Numbered from the stretch's first letter, positions 1 through 8,361 are shown. The stretch: 64,000 bases of DNA from Bin127 sp965203505 (GCA_965203505.1 OZ241880.1:2294001-2358000); one strand, 5' to 3'. Made by a program: numbers and translations. The notes: a model not told the origin generated them from the letters alone.

Positions 1-748
1 GTTCTGTTTGGAGTACAACATCGCGTCGACAGAAACAAACCATCGCAAACTCGTCCTGCTTGACGGCGCGTTTTCCACCGGGTTAATAGCGATTTCGAAA
101 GCGTTGATTTCGACTCAGAATCATTTTGGCGAGCCTTACAACGATTTTTTCGATCGTTGGACGTCGGAGACCATGCAGAGTGTGCGTGAAATAATGACCT
201 CAGATCGTGTGGTCGCATTGCCCAAACGCTCATCCGCAAACGAGTTCCGCGATCAAACCAATCTTTTCAACGGCCACGAAATCAATACGAACGGTCGATC
301 TACCGCGAGCCTGATCCTTGAATCAAACGAATATTCCGGCCCCTTCCCGTTCGACACGCGCACTCCCCGTTCATGGCCCCGAAACATATTTCCGGATTTT
401 TGGAAAGAGGTCCGTTCAATTTTTGAAGAGTTGCAAGTCGTATATTTCAAACCCCATCCTTGGTCGCACGCCTATCGCATCGAGATCCCCCGCAACCTCG
501 CGGTGAACGAAAAGCAACGACACTTAGTGTTGGATACCATCAAACGTCAGTGCATTAACGCGGCCATGATGGAACCATATCCTTTGTACGTTGCTGATCG
601 ATTCGTAAAAAGTCTCGCTAAGGGCGCCGATGCAATATTGGATTCCGCTCGACGCGACGTAATCGCCAAATCAGATGATCCCAACTTAGCGCACGCTATG
701 TTAAACGCGTACCGCACAGAGCTAGCGACCGAGGAAATCGAAGAGTGA
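1..748 (+). CDS. nurA: NurA-like 5'-3' nuclease (5' end outside window)
   Basis: The frame is open to the left edge, so the first codons are missing; a TTG at base 8 is only a possible start. About 247 residues are visible, against 350-450 for typical NurA. Near the N-terminus is LVLLDGAF, fitting the NurA active-site Asp segment, and the C-terminal third has the family pattern of an Arg/Glu/Pro stretch (YRIEIPRNL) followed by YPLYVADRFVKSL. NurA is a metal-dependent nuclease that works with the hexameric HerA pump in DNA end processing, or in some bacteria in anti-phage defence. Its stop overlaps the herA GTG start (GTGA), so the two are translationally coupled. The call rests mainly on the HerA neighbour plus these motifs. 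Confidence 0.7.
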   Translation, partial: FCLEYNIASTETNHRKLVLLDGAFSTGLIAISKALISTQNHFGEPYNDFFDRWTSETMQSVREIMTSDRVVALPKRSSANEFRDQTNLFNGHEINTNGRSTASLILESNEYSGPFPFDTRTPRSWPRNIFPDFWKEVRSIFEELQVVYFKPHPWSHAYRIEIPRNLAVNEKQRHLVLDTIKRQCINAAMMEPYPLYVADRFVKSLAKGADAILDSARRDVIAKSDDPNLAHAMLNAYRTELATEEIEE

Positions 749-2523
749 CGAGCACCAATACCACCGTCCCGCCGATAGTTGCAGTCGTCAGCAGTCCATC
801 AACCAACACCGAATTAACGCTTGACGTCGTTGAAAGTAGCAAAAGTTCAGATCTGGTCGGTGCGCTCGTTGGCTTTCGTTGGGATTCCTCCGATTCGCTT
901 CCAGAAGGTCAAACATTAGAAAGGCGCGTCCTAGGTCAGATCACATCAGTCGAGTTGCGAAATCGCTGGCACGAGGATCAAGCGTTCAAGAACATCATCA
1001 AATCGCGGAAGCAGCTTCCGGCGATTACTCCTCAGCAGGACACACGTACAGCCATCATGCGCATTGGTGGAAGTTTCGAACGCATCGGCACGGGGCCCAT
1101 GAGTCATGGGGATATGCGCGGTGTGCCCGCCACAGGCACGGAAATCCTCCTCGTTGATCAACGGTTTCTCGATGCCGCTCTCCAATCATGCAAGGAAGAC
1201 CTGTTCTACCTGGGCAAAGCTTACGGCAGTGACATCGCGTTTCCCATGTGGTTCAAGCACTTCGGCGGTGGAGACCACGGCGTCGGCGAAGCCTATCACA
1301 TCGGCGTCTTCGGCAAAACCGGATCAGGCAAAACTGGCCTGGTGAAAATGCTTCTCGCCGCGTACGCGCGGCATCCCGAGATGGGCATCTTAGTGATCGA
1401 TCCCCAAGGCGAGTTTTCGTTGGAGTTCAACGACAAACCGGTCGGCATCCAAGGACTGAATATCAAAGAAATCGTCGAAAGCAATCTCGGCCGCGAACTA
1501 GTGCTCGCACCGATATCAAAGCTGCAACTTGACGACTGGAATCTGTTGGAAGACTTGCTTGAAAGCAGCCATTTTTTCAACATTGGTTTGGGTATCCGAG
1601 GCAATACCGAACGCGAAGCCGCGAAAACCATAACAATGCAATTCTTGCGGCGCTCTGGACCAATAGACCAATTGCACTACGATCAAAAAGCCACCAGACT
1701 TCTCAAACATCTATGGACCAAATCTCAAGGGGACATATATAAAACCAAAGCGAATTGGGAGGCCTTACAGGGGCGACTCAATCGTTTCCAGATTGAAGAT
1801 CGGGACGAATTCAACCAAAGATATTGGCACCCAATAACATCGCTATTCCGCGGCGGCAACGGCAAACAACGAATCGAAGATATGGTCGCGCGCTTAACCA
1901 AAAGCGGATCACGAACGAAACCAATCGTGGTACTCGATCTTTCCAGTCAATCGGGAGTTCAATCATGGTCGGACACGTTGCAGAAGCGCATCATCGCTCA
2001 CATCGCAGAAAAATTGGTCGAGGACTCTGCCAGCACCCTTGCATCTAATGCCGATACTGCGAACACGCTCGTGGTACTTGATGAAGCACATCGATTCGTC
2101 CCTTACGGCAACGAATCCCAACTCGACGAAGAATCGCGCATGCTCCGCTCCGAACTCAAGCGCGCCGTTCGCGAAACACGCAAATACGGTATCGGATGGA
2201 TGTTCATCAGTCAGACGATGCAGGGACTCGATACTGAAATCTTGATGCAGTTACGCTCGATGTTTTTCGGATACGGCTTATCGTTCGGTTTGGAATATCG
2301 CCGTCTTCAGGAACTGGCAGGTGGCGACGACGAGGCGATGAACCTCTACCGGAGCTTCCGCGACCCGCAATCCGCAATGAACCCCGAATCCAAACAGTTC
2401 CCCTTCATGGCCATCGGCCCAGTTTCACCCATGCCATTCGCCGGACAACCAATGTTCTTCACCGCCTTCAACGGACAAGACTTCGCAACCCAAAACAACC
2501 TAGTTCCCTTCTCTAAACCGTGA
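745..2523 (+). CDS. herA: HerA-type hexameric DNA translocase ATPase
   Basis: A 592-residue protein with an N-terminal HAS-barrel-like beta region (about residues 20-130) and a HerA/FtsK-superfamily RecA core. Walker A GKTGSGKT lies at about residue 190 and Walker B LVVLDEAHRF at about 442-451. The C-terminal core has SQTMQGLD and an arginine-finger-like RETRKYG segment. The GTG start at 745 overlaps the nuclease stop. HerA assembles as a hexamer on NurA and drives DNA through it. No SIR2, DUF4297 or other defence effector follows, so a housekeeping or repair role is as likely as defence. Confidence 0.88.
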   Translation: MTSTNTTVPPIVAVVSSPSTNTELTLDVVESSKSSDLVGALVGFRWDSSDSLPEGQTLERRVLGQITSVELRNRWHEDQAFKNIIKSRKQLPAITPQQDTRTAIMRIGGSFERIGTGPMSHGDMRGVPATGTEILLVDQRFLDAALQSCKEDLFYLGKAYGSDIAFPMWFKHFGGGDHGVGEAYHIGVFGKTGSGKTGLVKMLLAAYARHPEMGILVIDPQGEFSLEFNDKPVGIQGLNIKEIVESNLGRELVLAPISKLQLDDWNLLEDLLESSHFFNIGLGIRGNTEREAAKTITMQFLRRSGPIDQLHYDQKATRLLKHLWTKSQGDIYKTKANWEALQGRLNRFQIEDRDEFNQRYWHPITSLFRGGNGKQRIEDMVARLTKSGSRTKPIVVLDLSSQSGVQSWSDTLQKRIIAHIAEKLVEDSASTLASNADTANTLVVLDEAHRFVPYGNESQLDEESRMLRSELKRAVRETRKYGIGWMFISQTMQGLDTEILMQLRSMFFGYGLSFGLEYRRLQELAGGDDEAMNLYRSFRDPQSAMNPESKQFPFMAIGPVSPMPFAGQPMFFTAFNGQDFATQNNLVPFSKP

Positions 2524-2529
2524 GAACCC

Positions 2530-2922
2530 TCACTGAGACCCCGCCCCCACAACCGCCTCAACATCAATCTCAGCATCCCCCAGAGCATCGAACTCTATCC
2601 GATGCCCCCGCAACAGTTCCATCCCAATCGTCGGTCCTCCTGGCAACTCATGTACCCTGATCGAGCGCCAATTCCCACACCAGTTAACTCGCGCTTGGTA
2701 GACATTGATCATTTCGCGTGCGAGATTGCCGAATCTGATCCGCTGGCTGGCAACCAACCTCAAGCCCAATTGCTCGATTGCATTGGGTGGCAAAGCCAGC
2801 CACTCCGTAAACCCAGTGTCGATGTAGGCCACCAACGGAACCGGATCGTTGCCTGATCGCTCTATCTGACATTCTGCTTTAGGAAAGAGCCTCCCTCGAT
2901 CCCAAACCGTCCCAATCTTCAT
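2530..2922 (-). CDS. Clan AA (retropepsin-like) aspartic protease, DTGF type
   Basis: A 130-residue protein with the single-domain aspartic protease signature: catalytic YIDTGFTEWLALP near residues 34-46 and the later hydrophobic GMELLRGHRIEFD strand. This matches the small predicted clan AA proteases with a DTGF motif, which would act as homodimers. Its ATG overlaps the stop of the upstream 101-residue ORF (ATGA), so the two are coupled. A paralogous pair with the same order and overlap lies at 61490-62145. Substrate unknown. The gene runs almost into the 3' end of herA, with convergent stops. Confidence 0.75.
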   Translation of the reverse strand: MKIGTVWDRGRLFPKAECQIERSGNDPVPLVAYIDTGFTEWLALPPNAIEQLGLRLVASQRIRFGNLAREMINVYQARVNWCGNWRSIRVHELPGGPTIGMELLRGHRIEFDALGDAEIDVEAVVGAGSQ

Positions 2923-3224
2923 TCCGAAGTCCCATTAACGCTGTCTGATATCCCTAAGCCCTTCAAAAATCCTTCCGGCACACCGCCGAAAAACCCTATA
3001 TCGATGTCGATGTGTTTCAAGAGGAAGATGTCAGCGTTTGGGACGCGCTCACGCAATAATTCAGTCGCGTCCTCCGAGTCACCAATCTCCCACTCGCCAG
3101 TGTTAACGTCGATCGCCACGTAGCGCCCGCGATCATCTTCGCTCAACTGCGGCGCAATGTCCTTCTCGTAAATCGCCAACCCACGTTCCCCCACAGCCTC
3201 TGTCTCTTCCTTAGAACGAACCAT
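2919..3224 (-). CDS. Small acidic protein coupled to the aspartic protease
   Basis: A 101-residue protein of unknown function. It shares with the ORF at 61490-61765 the pattern RG..Y...I.P.L.E.D.GR.(V/I)AID..TGE(W/Y)EIGD.ED, followed by a conserved P.A(D/E)IFLL. A C-terminal extension of about 15 residues is not shared. It is first in a two-gene unit with the protease (ATGA overlap). Conservation of both sequence and partner argues that it is a real gene working with the protease, perhaps as regulator or substrate; that role is inference. Confidence 0.65.
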   Translation of the reverse strand: MVRSKEETEAVGERGLAIYEKDIAPQLSEDDRGRYVAIDVNTGEWEIGDSEDATELLRERVPNADIFLLKHIDIDIGFFGGVPEGFLKGLGISDSVNGTSE

Positions 3225-3433
3225 GTCTTTTTCTCCAAACTTTAGCGTATTAATTCCAGTTTACGCGACATATTCGGATTATACAAGCGGTTCCTTAACG
3301 CCGGCGCATTCTCTACCCGGCGGTACAGGGCATCCCAGCCCGCCACGAACATCAGCGCAATCCGCGGTTCAGGCGACTCCCTCACCTGCTAAACTCACCC
3401 CCTAGAAACACGCAACTACTATCGGAGACCCCA

Positions 3434-4144
3434 ATGCCCCTGAAAACCGTCGCTCCTGAAATCCTCGATGGCCTTGCCGAGTTCGATTCGGCTACGGTCC
3501 AAAACGCAGCGGCGATTGTCTATGGCGGCTACATATCCGAGCACATCGACTACTCCGGTCCCGACCTGAACCCATATCTCTACGATCTTGATGGATCTGG
3601 CAGAGCCACCGTCGGATACGCCATGACTTCAACTTGGACACCCCTCCACGAGCCGGTGCCCGAAGTATCGGGTCGTTACGACTACATGGACTCCATCGCC
3701 TACGCCAACGCACCCACCATCATCGTGCAGCAAGACATCGATCTACCCCCACGCCGGGGCGCAATCATCGGCGACGGAATGGCATACCAGATGGTCGCCC
3801 TTGGCGCGGTAGGCGCAGTCACCGACGGCAATGCGCGCGACGTGCCGGGCGTCAAGAAGGCTGGCCTTGCCCTCTGGGCGACGGGTCGAGTTCCCGGACA
3901 CGGCCCGTTCAACATGATCGACCACGGCATCCCGGTCGAGGTCGCCGGACTCCGCATTATCCCTGGCGACATTCTCGTCTGCGACGGCGACGGCGTCACG
4001 CGCGTCCCCGTGGATCAAGCGGAGGACATCCTCAAGCAAGCACACGAGGTCCGCGAGCGCGAGGGCAAGACGTTCGCCTACTTCTCGAAACCCGGCTTCT
4101 CGTTGGATGACTGGGAGAGCTACAAGGCAAACGGCATCCCGTGA
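3434..4144 (+). CDS. RraA-family aldolase-like protein, copy 1
   Basis: A 236-residue RraA/HMG-aldolase fold protein. The family signature is clear: a Gly-rich start at GDGMAYQMVALGA, then VTDGNARD about 20 residues later (the Arg-Asp metal/substrate pair), then PGDILVCDGDGV and VPVDQAEDIL near the C-terminus. Family members are divalent-metal aldolases/decarboxylases acting on 4-hydroxy-4-methyl-2-oxoglutarate-type acids or, as E. coli RraA, RNase E inhibitors. The catabolic neighbourhood favours an enzyme. It has a GGAGA ribosome site before the ATG. Its stop overlaps the start of a close paralogue. Confidence 0.85.
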   Translation: MPLKTVAPEILDGLAEFDSATVQNAAAIVYGGYISEHIDYSGPDLNPYLYDLDGSGRATVGYAMTSTWTPLHEPVPEVSGRYDYMDSIAYANAPTIIVQQDIDLPPRRGAIIGDGMAYQMVALGAVGAVTDGNARDVPGVKKAGLALWATGRVPGHGPFNMIDHGIPVEVAGLRIIPGDILVCDGDGVTRVPVDQAEDILKQAHEVREREGKTFAYFSKPGFSLDDWESYKANGIP

Positions 4145-4854
4145 AGACTGTCGCATCAGAAATCCTCGAAGGACTCGCCGACTACGATTCGGCTACGGTC
4201 CAGAACGCCGCAGCCATCGTCTACGGCGGATATATATCTGAGCACATCGACTACTCCGGACCCGATCTCAAGCCGTATCTCTGGAACCGGGACGGATCCG
4301 GAAAAGCGGTTGTCGGCTACGCGATGACATCTACTTGGATGCCCATCAATGGCATAGATGGTCGGTCGCAAGAACCGAGCGGCCGCTGGGAATATTACGA
4401 TGCCATCGCGCATTTGGACGCGCCTACCATCGTCGTGCAGCAGGATATCGATACTCCGTCCCGACGTGCCGCGATCCTCGGCGACGAAATGGCCCACCAG
4501 ATGGCGGCACTCGGAGCCGTCGGTGTCGTGGTAGATGGCAACGCTCGTGACATTCCGGGTATCAATCGCGCGGGTTTGTCGCTTTGGGCTACGGGGCGAG
4601 TTCCGGGTCATGCCTATTTCGCAATGATCGATCACAGCATCCCGGTGGTTGCCGCCGGGTTGCGGATCTTGCCGGGGGACATTTTGGTTTGTGATGGGGA
4701 TGGGGTTACTCGGGTTCCGGTAGATGTTGCGGAGGATGTTTTGAGGCAATGTGCGGAGGTCAGGGAGCGGGAGGGTGCGGGTTTCGCGTATTTCTCGAAG
4801 TCGGGGTTTTCGGTTGAGGATTGGGAGGGGTATAAGGCGGATTTGGGAGGTTGA
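4141..4854 (+). CDS. RraA-family aldolase-like protein, copy 2
   Basis: A 237-residue tandem paralogue of the preceding gene, alike over the whole length (near-identical first 40 residues, the same DGNARD, ATGRVPGHA and PGDILVCDGDGV motifs). The GTG start at 4141 overlaps the upstream TGA. Copy 2 has a few extra residues (NGIDGRSQEP region, about residues 73-82) where the copies diverge. Twin coupled copies suggest a hetero-oligomer or divergence in substrate. The last third drifts towards GGGG-rich codons, unlike its first half and unlike copy 1. Confidence 0.85.
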   Translation: MKTVASEILEGLADYDSATVQNAAAIVYGGYISEHIDYSGPDLKPYLWNRDGSGKAVVGYAMTSTWMPINGIDGRSQEPSGRWEYYDAIAHLDAPTIVVQQDIDTPSRRAAILGDEMAHQMAALGAVGVVVDGNARDIPGINRAGLSLWATGRVPGHAYFAMIDHSIPVVAAGLRILPGDILVCDGDGVTRVPVDVAEDVLRQCAEVREREGAGFAYFSKSGFSVEDWEGYKADLGG

Positions 4855-4859
4855 CGGTC

Positions 4860-4919
4860 GGGCATCCCCTGCGAGCGTCGCTTCGCTTGCTCGCGTCCCC
4901 TTCGCGGGGCGAAAGGGAC
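4860..4919. repeat. Palindromic repeat, module A (variant)
   Basis: GGCATCCCCTGCG, then an imperfect CGCTTCGCTTGCTCGCG stem and a terminal CCCCTTCGCGGGGCGAAAGGGA. It lies between convergent stop codons, 5 bp after rraA copy 2 and 7 bp before the SDR stop. Confidence 0.8.
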
Positions 4920-4926
4920 GGTGTTG

Positions 4927-5685
4927 TTAGCGGGTTATGACGGGGCCGCGCATTACTTTTGCGGCGTCGCTGGCCATGAAGACGGCGATTTTGGCTACGT
5001 CGTCGGGATCGGTCAGGCTGGCGAGTTCTGATTCGTAGTGGGCTCGGTCGCCGGTTTTCTCGAATTGCTGGTGGAGGTTTTCGACGACTAGTGGTGTTCG
5101 GACGCGGCCGGGGAGGATGTCTTGGACGCGGATTTTGGACATGTCGATGTGGCGTTGCATGACCATTGTGAAGCCGTGGACGGCGCCTTTGGATGCTCCG
5201 TAGGCGTAGGAGGATGAGCCGCCGGTGACTCCGGCGCCGGATGCTGTGTTGATGATGACTCCGCCTTCGGGTTGGTCGTTCATGTAGTTGACGCACTCTT
5301 TGGCGACTAGGTAGGTGCCTTTGAGGTTGATGTCGATGACGCGGTCCCAGGTGGGTTCCTCGAAGGATTCGATGGGTGTGAATGCGCCGTCCATGATGCC
5401 GGCGAAGTGGAGGAGGACGTCAACTCTGCCCATCCAGTGGACGGCGGCGGAGACGCTTCCTTCGACGCTTGCGCGATCTGCGACGTCGGCGTGCCAATAT
5501 CTTGCGGCGGTTGGTGGCGAGAAGCTGTTGATGGTTTTGACGGTATCTTGGGCGGCGACATCTTCAACATCGAAGACGGCGATTGCGGATGCGCCGCTTT
5601 GCGCTGCGAGGATGGCGGTGGATCGTCCGATGCCGGTGGCGGCGCCGGTGATGATGATGCGTTTTCCAGTGAGGTCGGAGGGCAT
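4927..5685 (-). CDS. Short-chain dehydrogenase/reductase (classical SDR)
   Basis: The chosen ATG at 5685 gives 252 residues beginning MPSDLTGKRIIITG. A longer frame continues upstream only because a palindromic repeat is open in that frame, so the longer version is artefactual. The cofactor motif TGAATGIG lies at residues 12-19, followed by an Asp-rich strand end (FDVED) suggesting NAD preference; the active site is YGASK, with an upstream Ser in the TASGAG segment. The enzyme would oxidise or reduce an alcohol/ketone; substrate unknown. A TAGAAT box lies about 40 bp upstream. Confidence 0.88.
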   Translation of the reverse strand: MPSDLTGKRIIITGAATGIGRSTAILAAQSGASAIAVFDVEDVAAQDTVKTINSFSPPTAARYWHADVADRASVEGSVSAAVHWMGRVDVLLHFAGIMDGAFTPIESFEEPTWDRVIDINLKGTYLVAKECVNYMNDQPEGGVIINTASGAGVTGGSSSYAYGASKGAVHGFTMVMQRHIDMSKIRVQDILPGRVRTPLVVENLHQQFEKTGDRAHYESELASLTDPDDVAKIAVFMASDAAKVMRGPVITR

Positions 5686-5723
5686 GGTTTGGGTTGGGGG
5701 TTGTGTGGGTATTGTTTTGTTTG

Positions 5724-5729
5724 ATTCTA
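5724..5729 (-). promoter_or_regulatory. Putative -10 box of the SDR gene
   Basis: Read on the minus strand this is TAGAAT, 38 bp before the SDR start. The same hexamer recurs at a similar distance before prs, the DrrA-type gene, the sulfatase and the valS T-box. No clear -35 is visible. Confidence 0.45.
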
Positions 5730-5738
5730 GGTGTATGT

Positions 5739-5933
5739 GCCCCTTTCGTTCGGACGAAAGGGGCGCGAGCGTAGCGAGCGGGGTATGCGCGAGGTGGGGT
5801 AGGTGCGAGGCCCCCCTTTGTCCTTCGGACATTTCCCCCGCGGAGCGGGGAAACCCGGCCGCCCGGCCGCCCCGGGCATACCCCGCGAAAATCGCTTCGC
5901 TCTTTCGCGCCCCTTTCGCTTCGCGAAAGGGGC
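5739..5933. repeat. Composite palindromic repeat A'-B-A, about 195 bp
   Basis: An inverted module A (hairpin CCCCTTTCG/CGAAAGGGG at 5740-5763), then module B, then a forward module A ending at 5933, which is 9 bp from the terminase stop. A nearly identical composite sits inside the terminase ORF at 6773-6967. Confidence 0.85.
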
Positions 5934-5942
5934 TTGTTTGGG

Positions 5943-7742
5943 TTAGATGGGTATTCGGCCGGGGCGGAGGCGGCGTCTTGGTCTGGGGGGTGGTTGGGTG
6001 TTTTTGGCGCCGAGGATCCACATTTTGGGTTCGTGTGGTTTGGGTGTGGTGAATGCCAAGGCTAGGGCGTCTGCTTTGTCGGGGCTTTGTCGGCCGGAGT
6101 CTCGGATCTGTTGTTTGGTTTCGATTTGGAGCTGTCCTCTTGAGTTGTAGATGTAGGTGATGGATGCGAGCTGGGAGATTAGCTCGGGATCGTTGGGGAT
6201 GCTGATCTCGCCGTCGGCGAAGCGTTGCCGGAGGCCGTCGAACATCTGAGTTCGCAGGTTGAAGAACTTTTCGGTTTCTCGGGATTTGGTGCTGCCGTTC
6301 ACTCCGACGGGTTTGATTCCGGTGACCTCTTTGGATCGGGTGAGTTCCCGGATGCGGTCGACAACGCCGGAGCCAAGTCCCACCTCGTCGACGTTGATGG
6401 TGTTGACGTTGTGGTTCCGAGCGATCTCGAGGGTTCTGCCGGTGGTGTGCATGAGGTCGGATTTGCGGTGGGAGACGAGATCGACTACGGAGTTTCCGCG
6501 GCGGACGATAGAGACGGTCTGGTCGTCTCCGAATCGTGCGACGTCGAGTCCCATGACCGCCTCATGCTGTTCGATGCCTTCGAAGATTTTTCCGACGGCG
6601 TTTTCGATGTGCTTGAGCGGGATCAGGGTGTCGTCGGCTTCGTCTGGGAACTCGCCGAGGACTCGGATCTGGTACGAGGCGGATTCTTCGCCTTTGAGTT
6701 CAAGGACGCTCTGTGCCCATTCGGGTGTGGCTAGGCCGGGGATGTATCGGGCAGGGGTGGAGGTGGCGACTTGCCCCTTTCGTTCGGACGAAAGGGGCGC
6801 GAGTGCAGCGAGCGGGGTATGCGCGGGGTTGGGGGTGGGTGCGAGGCCCCCTTTGTCCTTCGGACATTTCCCCCGCGTAGCGGGGGAAACCCGGCCGCCC
6901 GGCCGCCCCGGGCATACCCCGCGAAATTCGCTTCGCTCTTTCGCGCCCCTTTCGCTTTGCGAAAGGGGCTGGGCCTCGTGCGTGTAGGGGCGGGTTTGAA
7001 ACCCGCCCCTACCGGTGCCCCCATCGCCTTCGGCACTTCCCCCGCCGAGCGGGGGAAGGTGATCGTTGCTTGCGAAGTTTGGGGTTTCGTCGGCGGCGAT
7101 GTGGATGGTTTTCCAGTATTTTCGGTTTTTGTGGAAGGCGTCGTAGAAGGTTCCGGCGAGGGATGTTGGGTTTCCGATGAGTAGGATTTTGGCGTTGCGG
7201 GAGGTCATGAGGCCGAGGATGGCTTCGTAGACGAATTCACGGACGCCGGATGCTTCGTCGACGATGATTAGGACGTTCTCGTTGTGGAAGCCTTGGAAGC
7301 GTTCGGCCATGTTGGTGGAGAAGCCGTATGCGAAACGCTTGTTTGCGAGTTCGAGGCGGGTTTGTGTGAGTTTTCCGCCGATGAGGTCCTTGTTGCGCTC
7401 CCAGATCTCGCGTATTTCGAGCCATAGGGCGTTCTTGACCTGCCGTTCAGAGGGTGCGGTCGTGAGTACCAGCGCCTCCTCGTGTGCCATGAGCCACCAG
7501 ATGGCTGCGAGCGCGGCGGTGTAGGTCTTGCCGGAGGCGTTGCATGAACGGACCGCCACTTGGCGGTTGTCCTTGATGGCTTTGAGTATCTTTCGCTGTT
7601 TCGCCCACGGCTTCTCGCCGAGCCAGTGCTCGGCGAATGCGACGGGGTCTTTGACGGATTTTCGGGATGTGTGTGGTCTCGGCGAGTCTTGCCGGGATCG
7701 GGTTTCGGTTGAGTCGTGCGTAGTCGTTTCGGGGGAGTTCAC
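5943..7742 (-). CDS. Terminase large subunit-like ATPase/nuclease with embedded repeat
   Basis: A 599-residue protein with a GTG start after a GAGGTGA ribosome site. The N-terminal ATPase has Walker A-like SCNASGKT (about residues 66-73) and Walker B VLIIVDEAS. The C-terminal RNase H-like nuclease shows the acidic set VMGLDVARFGDD, INVDEVGLG and SPDKADALALAF. This is the TerL DNA-packaging motor architecture. Residues about 227-325 are repeat-encoded (GVCPG, GKCPKDKGG, PLSSERKG) and separate the ATPase from IPGLATPEWA of the nuclease half. The reading frame stays intact. No portal, capsid or small terminase gene is nearby, so this may be an isolated remnant or a domesticated gene. Confidence 0.8.
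   Translation of the reverse strand: MNSPETTTHDSTETRSRQDSPRPHTSRKSVKDPVAFAEHWLGEKPWAKQRKILKAIKDNRQVAVRSCNASGKTYTAALAAIWWLMAHEEALVLTTAPSERQVKNALWLEIREIWERNKDLIGGKLTQTRLELANKRFAYGFSTNMAERFQGFHNENVLIIVDEASGVREFVYEAILGLMTSRNAKILLIGNPTSLAGTFYDAFHKNRKYWKTIHIAADETPNFASNDHLPPLGGGSAEGDGGTGRGGFQTRPYTHEAQPLSQSERGAKERSEFRGVCPGRPGGRVSPATRGKCPKDKGGLAPTPNPAHTPLAALAPLSSERKGQVATSTPARYIPGLATPEWAQSVLELKGEESASYQIRVLGEFPDEADDTLIPLKHIENAVGKIFEGIEQHEAVMGLDVARFGDDQTVSIVRRGNSVVDLVSHRKSDLMHTTGRTLEIARNHNVNTINVDEVGLGSGVVDRIRELTRSKEVTGIKPVGVNGSTKSRETEKFFNLRTQMFDGLRQRFADGEISIPNDPELISQLASITYIYNSRGQLQIETKQQIRDSGRQSPDKADALALAFTTPKPHEPKMWILGAKNTQPPPRPRRRLRPGRIPI
6773..7062. repeat. Palindromic repeat cluster inside the terminase ORF
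   Basis: A'-B-A composite (6773-6967) nearly identical to 5739-5933, followed by a GTAGGGGCGGGTTT/AAACCCGCCCCTAC inverted repeat (6987-7012) and a shortened B-like hairpin ending about 7062. The whole block is open in the terminase frame and adds about 98 codons. Confidence 0.85.
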
Positions 7743-7780
7743 TAGTTTTCACCTCACAGCGGCTTCTTCGTCTTCGGGGG

Positions 7781-7811
7781 TAGCACATCAGTGCTACTTG
7801 GTATTTATAAT
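7781..7811 (+). promoter_or_regulatory. Putative promoter and operator of the GxxExxY gene
   Basis: A perfect 7-bp inverted repeat GTAGCAC-ATCA-GTGCTAC (7781-7798) followed by a consensus TATAAT at 7806-7811. It lies just outside the left direct repeat, about 100 bp before the gene. Confidence 0.4.
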
Positions 7812-7823
7812 AGCACACATGTT

Positions 7824-7885
7824 GTCTGAACCGCAGATTACGCTGATTTTTTTGATGGGCTGTGATTTACGGCTAGTTTTTTGAC
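7824..7885. repeat. Left direct repeat flanking the GxxExxY gene
   Basis: Begins GTCTGAACCGCAGATTACGC and continues through TGATGGGCT. It matches 8301-8361 over about 60 bp with a handful of mismatches. Shorter, GC-shifted relatives (TCTGAACCGGGGATTAC) occur at 8676, 10055 and 18065. Confidence 0.8.
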
Positions 7886-7909
7886 CCTCAAGAGAGGAGG
7901 GAGTTCTTG

Positions 7910-8323
7910 GTGATTGATCGGGGATACAAGCACTCGGAGTTGACGGGAGCGGTGATCGGGTGTGCGATGGAGGTGCACTCGATCTTGGGGACCGGGTTTC
8001 AGGAGGTGGTTTATCAGCGTGCTTTGGAGGTTGAGATGGCGCGTCGGGGGATGTCGTTCGCTCGGGAGTGGGAGATGCCGTTGTTTTACAAGGAGCGGCA
8101 AGTTGGTACGCGACGGGTGGATTTTCTAGTGGAAGAGAGGGTGGTGGTGGAGCTGAAGGCCATAGGTGAGCTGCAAAAGGTTCATTTGGCCCAGGCAATC
8201 AACTATCTGGAGGCGTTCGGGTTGGAGGTTGGGCTGTTGTTGAATTTTGGGGCTAAGAGTTTGGAATTTCGGCGTGTTGTGAAGAGTCGGAACCGCGAGA
8301 GTCTGAACCGCAGATTACGCTGA
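7910..8323 (+). CDS. GxxExxY protein (PD-(D/E)XK-like)
   Basis: About 137 residues. The name-giving motif is GTGFQEVVY (about residue 30), with LTGAVIGCAMEVHSILG before it, and the nuclease-like strand RVDFLVEERVVVELKA with D and ExK at about 75-86. The family is widespread and uncharacterised but has the acidic/Lys layout of PD-(D/E)XK nucleases. GTG 7910 is preferred to TTG 7907 because GAGGAGGGAG ends 7 bp upstream. The last residues and the stop codon (TGA 8321) lie inside the right direct repeat, so the repeat supplies the C-terminus. The gene plus flanking repeats look like one cassette. Confidence 0.85.
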   Translation: MIDRGYKHSELTGAVIGCAMEVHSILGTGFQEVVYQRALEVEMARRGMSFAREWEMPLFYKERQVGTRRVDFLVEERVVVELKAIGELQKVHLAQAINYLEAFGLEVGLLLNFGAKSLEFRRVVKSRNRESLNRRLR

Positions 8324-8361
8324 TTTTTGTGATGGGCTATGATTTTGGGTCAGTTCTTTGG
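8301..8361. repeat. Right direct repeat flanking the GxxExxY gene
   Basis: Second copy of the unit at 7824-7885, in the same orientation. It contains the GxxExxY stop codon and ends about 30 bp before the HicB-like gene. Confidence 0.8.

Noticed and set aside
4927..6021. 364-residue version of the SDR gene
   Set aside because: The extra N-terminus is palindromic repeat DNA read in frame (GEMSEGQRG etc.); the SDR fold begins at ATG 5685.
5943..7742. Prophage
   Set aside because: The terminase-like gene has no capsid, portal, tail, integrase or lysis genes nearby, so no prophage is called.
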